Positions 44,629-50,946 of a DNA stretch of 64,000 nucleotides are shown here, in pieces. The number at the start of each line of letters is the position of its first letter. Positions within the stretch are counted from its first letter, which is position 1. The stretch covers positions 310,001 to 374,000 of the forward strand of contig NZ_AP018549.1 in the NCBI RefSeq assembly GCF_003584685.1. The letters run 5' to 3'. Position numbers and translations under genes: made by a program. Source of the stretch: Lactobacillus paragasseri (lineage in GTDB: Bacteria > Bacillota > Bacilli > Lactobacillales > Lactobacillaceae). Below the pieces are notes generated by a model. That model was not told where the DNA came from. It did not search any database and saw nothing but the letters and a program-made list of their open reading frames with translations.

Positions 44629-45495
44629 ATGAAATATTTAATTACCGGAGCAACAGGTAACTTAGGTGAAAAGGTTACTCGTTGGCTTAGAACTATGACT
44701 CCCGAAAATAATATTCGAGTTGGAATTCACAATTTAAAAAAAGCGAATAAGTTTGACGACTTAGATGTTGAAAAGATTAAACTAGATTACTTTGATTTAG
44801 ATACACTTGAAAAAGCAGTTTCTGGCGTTGATTTGGTTATTTATATTCCTAGTATTACTTATGATTTGCAGAGAAGAATCACAGAATTTGAAAATGTACT
44901 GCAAGCTGTGAAAAAGGCAAAAGCAAAGTTGATTTTTGTCAGCTTTTTTGCGGACCAAGAAAATAATCCCTTTGTGATGTCACCATTTTATGCTTATGTT
45001 CCAAGGCGACTAGCTAGTTCCAAGGTCGAATATAGTATTGTTAAAAATAGTCTTTATGCTGATCCTTTAGTTCCATATCTTGAAGAATTAATTAAGTGTA
45101 AGAACATTATTTATCCTGTTGGTGCACAACCACTTTCTTTTATTACTCGAAATGATAGTGCACATGCGATTGCATGCCTAGCTATGCAGTCTATAATGCG
45201 TGACCAAGGTCAGTCTTATTTACTAAGTATGGATAAAAACTATAATATGGTTGAATTGTCCTACATCATGTCGCGAATTACTGATCATAAAATTGGTTAT
45301 GCACCAGTCACAATTACTGAATTTGCTAAAATTTATGCCCAAGAAGGCGATGGAAAAGAATTAGCATCAATGTATGCTGGTGGTGCAAAGGGCCTATTAA
45401 GCGAAACATCAGACGATTTTCATCGCTTAACTGGACGTGAACCAGAAGAGATGGAGCATTTTCTGCGAAACGGCTACCAGATAGCTCGTTTATAA
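44629..45495 (+). CDS. NmrA-like NAD(P)-binding oxidoreductase
   Basis: 288 residues. An N-terminal Rossmann motif GATGNLGEKVTRWL (about 7-20) is followed by a basic residue pattern expected for NADP. The layout is that of the atypical short-chain dehydrogenases of the NmrA/QOR2 group (VDLVIYIPSITYDLQRR, SPFYAYVPRRLASSKVEYSIV). Members reduce quinones or sense redox cofactors; the substrate is not predictable. AAGAAAGG lies 16 bases before the ATG, unusually far. Single gene with its own -10. Confidence 0.82.
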   Translation: MKYLITGATGNLGEKVTRWLRTMTPENNIRVGIHNLKKANKFDDLDVEKIKLDYFDLDTLEKAVSGVDLVIYIPSITYDLQRRITEFENVLQAVKKAKAKLIFVSFFADQENNPFVMSPFYAYVPRRLASSKVEYSIVKNSLYADPLVPYLEELIKCKNIIYPVGAQPLSFITRNDSAHAIACLAMQSIMRDQGQSYLLSMDKNYNMVELSYIMSRITDHKIGYAPVTITEFAKIYAQEGDGKELASMYAGGAKGLLSETSDDFHRLTGREPEEMEHFLRNGYQIARL

Positions 45496-45520
45496 AAGAA
45501 TTCTATATTAATACATAATA

Positions 45521-45549
45521 TTTCAAGTTAAAATAAAAGATGTTATACT
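45521..45549 (+). promoter_or_regulatory. promoter of the orphan RNA candidate
   Basis: TTTCAA (45521-45526), 17-base spacer, TATACT (45544-45549). Good -10, weak -35. It lies 26 bases after the NmrA-like gene. Confidence 0.6.
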
Positions 45550-45555
45550 ATAGAT

Positions 45556-45732
45556 AGTAAGTGCTGAGAGAAAATTAATTGTAATTAAAGTGTAGATGCA
45601 GAGCTGAGTAAGACCGTAGGCATGCTAGTAATACACAGACTTTTAGCTTAGGGATGAGGGTAAAAGTCAACTTCTTATTTTAACTGTTATATACGAAAGA
45701 AGAGATCAGACATTAAAATCTGATCTCTTTTT
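45556..45732 (+). ncRNA. orphan structured RNA candidate
   Basis: About 175 nt between a SigA-like promoter and a strong terminator, with no credible ORF. Visible pairings are GTGTA (45590-45594) with TACAC (45632-45636), enclosing TGC/GCA; GACTTTTA with TAAAAGTC (45638-45668), eight perfect pairs; and the terminator AGAGATCAGA/TCTGATCTCT. The segment GCTGAG occurs twice. Nothing transcribed in the same direction follows before 46608, since the next gene is on the other strand, so it does not look like a riboswitch. I cannot match it to 6S, SRP, tmRNA, RNase P or a known riboswitch. Confidence 0.55.
45700..45732. terminator. terminator of the RNA candidate, usable from both sides
   Basis: AAGAGATCAGA (45700-45710), loop CATTAAAA, TCTGATCTCTT (45719-45729), T's to 45732. 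In reverse it lies just behind the DJ-1 gene and ends in a T-rich stretch, so it can serve that gene too. Confidence 0.88.
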
Positions 45733-45747
45733 CGTGAAGTTTATTAA

Positions 45748-46332
45748 TTAAAGACTAGCATTAATATTCTTAGCCAAGTAGTCGTAAAGCATACCTTTCT
45801 CTAAGTCACTGGTATCATGTCCGAGTGTCCGAGCGATAGTGTAAGCATATGCCCAAGCAGTAGCTGGACCACGACTAGTGATAATTTTATGTTCTTGGTC
45901 AACAACAGTGATGTCAGTGCTAAAGTGACCATTTGGACATTCTTCTTCGATTTGTTTTTCAAAGCCTGGATAACAAGTATAGTTAGCACCTTCAAGTAAA
46001 CCGTAGTGCCCTAAAGCGATTGGAGCTGCACACATTGCGGCATCCCACTTACCTGCTTTATTTCTTTGAATCATCAAGTCTGCAAGCTTTTTATTATTTC
46101 TTAAATTCAAAGCGCCAGTTCTGCCACCAGGGAAGGCAACAAGATCATAATCAAGAAGTGAGTCATCCACAACCTTATCACAGGTAAGTAAGATATGATG
46201 ATCACCATCAATTTCTTTTTTATCTAGACCGACCATGTCGCAGTCAATATTTAAACGACGTAAGACATCAACGACACTTAAGCCTTCAACTTCTTCACAA
46301 CCGTCTGCAAAGACAACAGCTACTTTTGTCAT
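45748..46332 (-). CDS. DJ-1/PfpI family protein
   Basis: 194 residues. The nucleophile elbow AAMCAAPIAL places the reactive cysteine at C101; the acidic partner lies in GCEEVEGLS (about 11-19), and FPGGRTGALNLRNN and SRGPATAWAYAYTIA complete the DJ-1 pattern. Family members act as glyoxalases/deglycases or redox-sensing chaperones; the exact reaction here is uncertain. The start has AAGGAGG at good spacing. It converges on the RNA candidate's terminator. Confidence 0.88.
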   Translation of the reverse strand: MTKVAVVFADGCEEVEGLSVVDVLRRLNIDCDMVGLDKKEIDGDHHILLTCDKVVDDSLLDYDLVAFPGGRTGALNLRNNKKLADLMIQRNKAGKWDAAMCAAPIALGHYGLLEGANYTCYPGFEKQIEEECPNGHFSTDITVVDQEHKIITSRGPATAWAYAYTIARTLGHDTSDLEKGMLYDYLAKNINASL

Positions 46333-46607
46333 AAAAAAGTCCTCCTTTTTAGTAATTACTATACATTCTTATTTTAACGCAATGACTTTATCTTTTTTTA
46401 TTTGAAGATTGAAAAAAATAACTAAAAATTGCGTATATAAATATAGAGAGGAAAATGAAAGAATGGGTGAGGATCTTGTAGTAGAAAATATGTGAAACAC
46501 TAAATATAGTATTGATTTTTAAAATACTTGAAATAACGCAGTATTCTGTTAACATTGAGATAATTGTAATAAAATTTGTGAAACAATTTAAGGAAAGAGG
46601 GTAAAAA
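46333..46607 (+). other. 275-bp intergenic region with an orphan SigH-type box
   Basis: Contains the box at 46429-46444, a ribosome-binding-like AGAGAGG (46445-46451), and only tiny ORFs (8 codons from 46455, 10 codons from 46463). TGTGAAACA occurs twice (near 46491 and 46577). AAGGAAAGAGG before 46608 is the site of the next gene. No longer coding potential is seen. Confidence 0.6.
46429..46444 (+). promoter_or_regulatory. orphan SigH/ComX-type box
   Basis: TTGCGTATATAAATAT, identical over 16 bases to the comC upstream box. As at comC, a purine-rich ribosome-binding-like sequence follows within a few bases, but no recognisable gene does. Confidence 0.55.
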
Positions 46608-47297
46608 ATGGCTACTGAAGTTTATTTAGTAAGACATGGAGAAACGATGTTTAATCAGTTGAATAAAGTTCAAGGGTGGGCTGATTCTCCATTGACTGTA
46701 AAAGGAATTAATGATTTAAAAGTAACTGCTGCTAATTTATCTCAGGTTCACTTTGATAAAATGTATAGTTCTGACTTGAAGCGAGCCATTGATACGGTTC
46801 ACTTAATTGCAGATACAAATGAAGTTTCAGAAATTGGCAAAATAAAAAAGCTTCCAGCCTTTCGCGAGGTATTTTTTGGAACTTTTGAAGGCGACGATAT
46901 TGATGAAACTTGGAGAAAAGTTGCGAAAGCTGGTGGCATGAAACCAACGAGTGATGTGGTAAAAATTATTCAGACACTTGGTATTCATGATTTTCGCGAA
47001 GCTACTAAAAAAGCTGATCCCCGTCACTTAGCTGAAGACGCCGAGGCACTAGATGATCGCATGGATCAAGCAATTAGTCAATTAGCACAAGAAACTAAAG
47101 GATTAGGAAGAGTATTAGTAGTATCTCATGGTGACTTTATCAAGACTCTAGGTATTAAATATTGGGATCAAGCAAGTGGTGACCATGATATTCCATTTCC
47201 TGATAACGGAAGCGTTACTCGAGGAATTATTGACGATAATGGAAAATTTAGAATTATTAATTATGGTGTAAAAAATACTGATATTCCAAATTTATAA
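46608..47297 (+). CDS. Histidine phosphatase family protein (GpmB-like)
   Basis: 229 residues. The catalytic motif LVRHGETMFN carries the phospho-accepting His10. KMYSSDLKRAIDT, a helical insert, and the second histidine in VVSHGDFIK complete the fold. Such proteins hydrolyse diverse phosphomonoesters and are often misnamed phosphoglycerate mutase; the substrate is unknown. AAGGAAAGAGG upstream. A terminator overlaps the stop codon. Confidence 0.85.
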   Translation: MATEVYLVRHGETMFNQLNKVQGWADSPLTVKGINDLKVTAANLSQVHFDKMYSSDLKRAIDTVHLIADTNEVSEIGKIKKLPAFREVFFGTFEGDDIDETWRKVAKAGGMKPTSDVVKIIQTLGIHDFREATKKADPRHLAEDAEALDDRMDQAISQLAQETKGLGRVLVVSHGDFIKTLGIKYWDQASGDHDIPFPDNGSVTRGIIDDNGKFRIINYGVKNTDIPNL

Positions 47298-47325
47298 GAT
47301 GTAACTAGTTTGTTGCATCTTTTTT
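47296..47325 (+). terminator. terminator after the GpmB-like phosphatase
   Basis: AAGATGTAAC pairs with GTTGCATCTT (one T-G pair) around TAGTTT, then a T-run. The left arm overlaps the TAA stop. Confidence 0.78.
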
Positions 47326-47647
47326 AGTATAGGTTAGAGGGATGTTCTTTAGCGGTATGTTCAACATGCTCAATCATTGCGTCGATCATTGATAAGACAT
47401 CAGGATCATTTAAAAAGTAAAAAACGTGTGTCCCATGCTTATGATGTTTAACTAGATTGTACTTTTCTAAAATTCCTAATTGTTTTGACACGACGGGTTG
47501 AGCCAATTCAAGTGTAGTTGCAATTGTTGAAACATCGACTTCTTTAGAAGAATTGCGTAAGAAAAATAAAATTGAAATTCGTCTGCTATTACTCAAAACC
47601 TTGTATATCTTAGCTGCTTCGTTAACTAGGGATGTGTTTAAACTCAT
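47324..47647 (-). CDS. ArsR/SmtB-family metal-sensing repressor
   Basis: 107 residues. Winged helix with the recognition segment TTLELAQPVVSKQLGILEKYNLV. The last helix holds DPD and, thirteen residues after its first Asp, HVEH. This resembles the alpha5 zinc/cobalt ligand layout of CzrA (D-x-H ... H-x2-H), with Asp in place of the first His. Metal binding would release DNA and induce the divergent exporter. ATG 47647 is chosen; GTG and TTG codons lie 9 and 12 bases upstream. Confidence 0.9.
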   Translation of the reverse strand: MSLNTSLVNEAAKIYKVLSNSRRISILFFLRNSSKEVDVSTIATTLELAQPVVSKQLGILEKYNLVKHHKHGTHVFYFLNDPDVLSMIDAMIEHVEHTAKEHPSNLY

Positions 47648-47665
47648 TATGATCACCAAACCTCA

Positions 47666-47694
47666 TTGACAATATATCGAAAATGGAATATTAT
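47666..47694 (+). promoter_or_regulatory. promoter of the metal exporter
   Basis: TTGACA (47666-47671), 17-base spacer, TATTAT (47689-47694). The complementary strand reads TATAAT at nearly the same place, a plausible -10 for the divergent repressor gene. Confidence 0.7.
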
Positions 47695-47729
47695 ACTTTC
47701 TGCATATAAGTATACCAGATTCGATATAT
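47672..47729. promoter_or_regulatory. probable metal-repressor operator, inverted repeat
   Basis: ATATATCGAA (47672-47681) and TTCGATATAT (47720-47729) are perfect inverted copies 38 bases apart. The first lies in the exporter promoter spacer, the second upstream of the repressor's -10. Their placement fits coordinate control of both divergent genes by the ArsR protein. Confidence 0.55.
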
Positions 47730-47744
47730 TTATGGAGAAAAAAC

Positions 47745-48629
47745 ATGAAAGATAAATCATCATTACGCTATTTTTGGGTAACACTATTAAATATTATTAT
47801 TACAATTGCTGAATTTATTGGTGGGGCAATTTCTGGCTCGTTAGCTTTGCTATCTGATGCTGTGCATAACTTAAGTGATGTCGGTTCGATAGTTTTAGCT
47901 TTTGTAGCTAATTCAATTTCTAAAAGAAAAAGAAATACTAGCAAAACCTTTGGTTATGATCGGGCCGAAATTTTAGCAGCTTTTACTAATGGAATTATTT
48001 TAATTGTAATTAGTATCTATTTATTTATTGAAGGGATTCAACGCTTCAGCCATCCAGAACCGATTAGAGGGACAATTATGTTGATTGTTTCTTTAATCGG
48101 TCTAGCCGCAAATGTCATTTCGATGTTTGTAGTTATGAAAGAGGCTAAGACTAGTCTTAATGCTAAAGCTACCTTTTTAAATATGCTTTCTGATGCAATT
48201 ACGAGTGTAGCGGTAGTTTTAGGCGCAATTGTTATTTCGATCTGGAAAATTTATTGGATTGATCCAGTATTAACAATCGCTGCGTCGGTATTTTTACTCA
48301 AAGAAGCATATGAAGTAACAATTAAGGCAGCTAATATTTTGATGGAGACAAACCCAAGTATCGATTTGAACAAGGTAAATGAGTTAGTCTTGTCTTGTCC
48401 ACATGTGAATAATATTCACCATGTCCATGTCTGGCAATATTCAGATAATGTGACAATGCTAGATGCTCACATTAATGTGGATAAGAACTTAGATGCTGTT
48501 CAGCTAGAAAAAATCTATACAGAAATTGCAAAAAAGTTAAAATCTCTTGGAATTAATCATGTAACATTGCAAGCAGAATGCACGCGCGGAATTGATGATA
48601 AGATGATTTTTGCAGATAAAGAAGATTAG
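47745..48629 (+). CDS. Cation diffusion facilitator metal exporter (CzcD/ZitB-like)
   Basis: 294 residues, six membrane helices and a cytosolic C-terminal domain (HVNNIHHVHVWQYSDNVTMLDAHI). The TM2 site is H41NLSD45. The TM5 site reads N146MLSD150, where zinc exporters normally have HxxxD. CDF proteins exchange divalent metal for protons. The divergent ArsR sensor points to zinc or cobalt, but the Asn suggests altered selectivity. Weak ATGGAG ribosome-binding site. Confidence 0.92.
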   Translation: MKDKSSLRYFWVTLLNIIITIAEFIGGAISGSLALLSDAVHNLSDVGSIVLAFVANSISKRKRNTSKTFGYDRAEILAAFTNGIILIVISIYLFIEGIQRFSHPEPIRGTIMLIVSLIGLAANVISMFVVMKEAKTSLNAKATFLNMLSDAITSVAVVLGAIVISIWKIYWIDPVLTIAASVFLLKEAYEVTIKAANILMETNPSIDLNKVNELVLSCPHVNNIHHVHVWQYSDNVTMLDAHINVDKNLDAVQLEKIYTEIAKKLKSLGINHVTLQAECTRGIDDKMIFADKED

Positions 48630-48654
48630 TTATTCTGGTTTTGCTGCTATTTGG

Positions 48655-48660
48655 TAAAAT
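48655..48660 (+). promoter_or_regulatory. extended -10 before the small-protein genes
   Basis: TTGGTAAAAT at 48651-48660, TG-extended -10, 35 bases upstream of the ATG. No strong -35. Confidence 0.45.
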
Positions 48661-48694
48661 AGGGGCAAAGCCTTTTATTTTTAGGGAGAAAAAA

Positions 48695-48952
48695 ATGAAG
48701 TTCGATACAGATGACTTAAAAGCAAGCCTAAAAAATTATCAACAAAAAGCTAGTGATCAATTTAAAGATTTCGCTGAAAACGATTGGCCTGACATTAAAG
48801 ATCATGTGACAGAAAAAGGACAACAAGCGGGCGACTATTTGAAGAAAAATGGTGGAAAAGTTTATCAAAATTCTGTTAAAGCTTTTAAAAAAGGCGTTAG
48901 AGATCTTGATCAGTGGGTAAACGGAACTAGCGTACATAAGGACGATAAATAA
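48695..48952 (+). CDS. Small charged hypothetical protein
   Basis: 85 residues, MKFDTDDLKASLKNYQQKAS..., predicted helical, rich in Lys, Asp and Gln, without signal or membrane segment. The central QQAGDYLKKNGGKVYQNSVKAFKKGVRD looks amphipathic, as in small YtxH-like or stress proteins, but I do not recognise it. ATG 48695 follows TTAGGGAG; an in-frame ORF from 48641 would cover the promoter. Coupled to the next gene with one base between stop and ATG. Confidence 0.72.
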   Translation: MKFDTDDLKASLKNYQQKASDQFKDFAENDWPDIKDHVTEKGQQAGDYLKKNGGKVYQNSVKAFKKGVRDLDQWVNGTSVHKDDK

Positions 48953-48953
48953 T

Positions 48954-49139
48954 ATGAAAGTAAATATTTGGGTAGCATTAATTGTCTTGGTAGTTGGTTT
49001 ATGGGACTTATATTATGCTTATAATCGTTATCAAGAAAAGAAGATAACTAAAAGAGGTAGTAAAGCAGACGCTATTTCTTTTGCAATTTTAGGGACAATT
49101 TTTACAATTGGCGGAATTATTATGCTGTTTATGCATTAG
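48954..49139 (+). CDS. Small two-helix membrane protein
   Basis: 61 residues with two hydrophobic helices (about 4-22, VALIVLVVGLWDLYYAY, and about 42-59, FAILGTIFTIGGIIMLF) joined by a short basic loop. No known motif. It starts one base after the stop of the charged protein, with a weak AAGGAC site, so co-expressed. Function unknown. Confidence 0.72.
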   Translation: MKVNIWVALIVLVVGLWDLYYAYNRYQEKKITKRGSKADAISFAILGTIFTIGGIIMLFMH

Positions 49140-49157
49140 GATTAGGTGGTAAGAATT

Positions 49158-49835
49158 TTGGTTAAGTTGGTTTTAGTTCGACACGGCGAGAGTATAGCAA
49201 ATCGGGACAATGTTTATACTGGCTGGAATGATGTGCCATTGAGTAAAAAAGGAATTGAACAAGCAAAAGATGCGGGACTCAAAGTAGCAAAAATTCCTGA
49301 CTTTGTGCCAACTCATATTCATACTTCCGTTTTGTCGCGTGCAATTATGACTGCAAATATAATTGCGGATGTTTGTAGTTTTCTCTATTTACCAATTACT
49401 AAAACTTGGCGCTTAAATGAAAGACACTATGGAGCTTTGAGAGGTATTAATAAAGATGTTTCAAAGAAGATCTTTGGTAAAGAACAAGTATTAAAGTGGA
49501 GACGTGGGTTTGATAGTGTACCACCGCTTTTAACTCAGCCCGTTCAAGACCGCAGATATCAAAAGTATGATATGCGCTTAATGCCGCAGGGAGAAAGTTT
49601 GCATCAAACTCAAGAACGATTGATGCCATATTTTTGGGATCATATTGCACCTGAATTAATGTCCGGCCATGATCAATTGATTGTAGCTCATGGCTCAAGC
49701 TTGCGCGCTCTTATTAAAAAAATTGAGGGTATCAGCAATGAGGATATTGTGAAGGTTGAAGTTCCAAATGCAGAACCAATTGTTTATACTTTTGATTCTG
49801 ACTTGCATATTATTAAAAAAGAAATTTTACACTAA
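49158..49835 (+). CDS. 2,3-bisphosphoglycerate-dependent phosphoglycerate mutase homologue
   Basis: 225 residues from TTG 49158 (MVKLVLVRHGESIANR), with TTAGGTGG 8 bases upstream; GTG 49146 is less likely. RHG (His9), GWNDVPLSKKG, LNERHYGALRG, RLMPQGESL and VAHGSSLRALIK are the dPGM motifs, so it could interconvert 3- and 2-phosphoglycerate. It carries oddities such as Leu/Phe-rich FLYLPITKTWRLNERHYG and a short C-terminus. It may be a paralogue of the main glycolytic GpmA. Followed by a terminator. Confidence 0.85.
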   Translation: MVKLVLVRHGESIANRDNVYTGWNDVPLSKKGIEQAKDAGLKVAKIPDFVPTHIHTSVLSRAIMTANIIADVCSFLYLPITKTWRLNERHYGALRGINKDVSKKIFGKEQVLKWRRGFDSVPPLLTQPVQDRRYQKYDMRLMPQGESLHQTQERLMPYFWDHIAPELMSGHDQLIVAHGSSLRALIKKIEGISNEDIVKVEVPNAEPIVYTFDSDLHIIKKEILH

Positions 49836-49837
49836 GC

Positions 49838-49865
49838 GAGCAGACTTTCGGTCTGCTCCTTTTTT
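49838..49865 (+). terminator. terminator after the phosphoglycerate mutase homologue
   Basis: GAGCAGAC, loop TTTCG, GTCTGCTC, then C and T's. Confidence 0.88.
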
Positions 49866-49891
49866 AATAGTTTGTATAGGTGGTTTTATGG

Positions 49892-49897
49892 TAAAAT
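49892..49897 (+). promoter_or_regulatory. extended -10 of the P-loop kinase gene
   Basis: TATGGTAAAAT ending at 49897, a TG-extended -10, 48 bases upstream of the ATG. Confidence 0.45.
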
Positions 49898-49944
49898 TTT
49901 TTACGAGTATATTTGAACAAATTCTTGTAGAGTAGGAGAAAATA

Positions 49945-50880
49945 ATGCGTAAAATATTTTTATTAAGAGGAGCACCAGGATCAGGTAAATCTTCCTTCAT
50001 TGCTCGTCACCACTTGCAGCCTTACGCTATTTCTCGTGATGAAATTAGGCTGCTCTTGGCGGATTTGACGGTCTATTATGAAGAAAGTACTGATCATTTG
50101 CACCAAGTTATTCCTCGTCATGTAACTGTGCGTACAGAGCAAATGGTTGATAATTTGGTCCAGCATAAAATGGCCTACGGCGAAACTGTCATTGTCGATG
50201 GCACACATATCACACCTGATAAAATTGAACATTTTCGTCCTTGGGTTGAAAAATATCGCTACGAACTATTTGTAGTTGATTTAATGCAAAATAATAGCTT
50301 AGAAAGCTTACTACGCAGAAATCAAACTAGAATGCACTATGACTGGGTTAAACCTGATGTAATTAAGATGATGTATGAACAATATGAAGCAAATCCAGAA
50401 GTACCATCTTGGGCCTATTCGATTTTACCCAATGGGATGGAAAGAGCTTTGAGCCAAAGGGAAAAGAACCTAGATCATTATTCACATGTGGTTTGTATAC
50501 CAGATAAGGTTAAGCCAGAAGATTTTCCACATGTTCATATTTCTAATTTTTATTTTTCTTTTAATGATGAATTTACTAGAAAATATGGAACTTATCGAAA
50601 TGTTATAACCTTAGCTAAGACTCAGGATGAGGTAATTGAACAATTTAGACTTCCATATTTTGTATTTAAGTTCCACCACAAGCATTTCTTAATTTCTGCT
50701 TATCCAATTCGAAATGAAATGTTAGATCCTATTCGAAAAGTAAAAGGAGTTTGGTCTTACTCGACTGGGCTATATAATGTAGCTGATTTTGTAAAAGAAT
50801 TTCCAGAAAATGAACATCAACATGTTCATCAGTTCAATTTAAGTAAGATTGACCCTACTCGCTTGCTACATATTTGGTAA
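49945..50880 (+). CDS. P-loop kinase-like protein (polynucleotide-kinase-like)
   Basis: 311 residues. The N-terminal 150 form an NTPase with Walker A RGAPGSGKSS (8-17), the substrate-side SRDEIRLLL, and VIVDGTHITPDKIEHF, where the Asp acts as Walker B in zeta-toxin/T4-PNK-like kinases. A lid arginine lies in LRRNQTRMH. The C-terminal 160 residues (from about PNGMERALSQREKN) are unfamiliar. Substrate unknown; RNA or DNA 5'-ends or a small molecule are possible. AGTAGGAG upstream. Its terminator is shared with pepC. Confidence 0.75.
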   Translation: MRKIFLLRGAPGSGKSSFIARHHLQPYAISRDEIRLLLADLTVYYEESTDHLHQVIPRHVTVRTEQMVDNLVQHKMAYGETVIVDGTHITPDKIEHFRPWVEKYRYELFVVDLMQNNSLESLLRRNQTRMHYDWVKPDVIKMMYEQYEANPEVPSWAYSILPNGMERALSQREKNLDHYSHVVCIPDKVKPEDFPHVHISNFYFSFNDEFTRKYGTYRNVITLAKTQDEVIEQFRLPYFVFKFHHKHFLISAYPIRNEMLDPIRKVKGVWSYSTGLYNVADFVKEFPENEHQHVHQFNLSKIDPTRLLHIW

Positions 50881-50882
50881 AA

Positions 50883-50926
50883 AAAAAACACTTCAAACTG
50901 TATTCTTAACAGTTGAAGTGTTTTTT
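50883..50926. terminator. bidirectional terminator
   Basis: AAAACACTTCAAACTG pairs with CAGTTGAAGTGTTTT with one bulged base, flanked by A's and T's on each side. Serves the kinase-like gene and the convergent pepC. Confidence 0.88.
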
Positions 50927-50946
50927 GCTTGTTTTAAGAGTTAAAA

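Noticed and set aside
45556-45732. TPP riboswitch reading of the orphan RNA, because of TGCTGAGAG
   Set aside because: The remaining TPP core (ACCTGAT, CCAGCGTAGGGA) is absent and no thiamine gene follows.
46577-46593. TTTGTGAAACAATTT as a Rex operator before the GpmB-like gene
   Set aside because: Only one half matches TTGTGAAA; the second half lacks TTCACAA.
49899-49915. TTTTTTACGAGTATA upstream of the P-loop kinase gene as a cin-box
   Set aside because: An extra base interrupts TACGAATA, and a TG-extended SigA -10 lies beside it.
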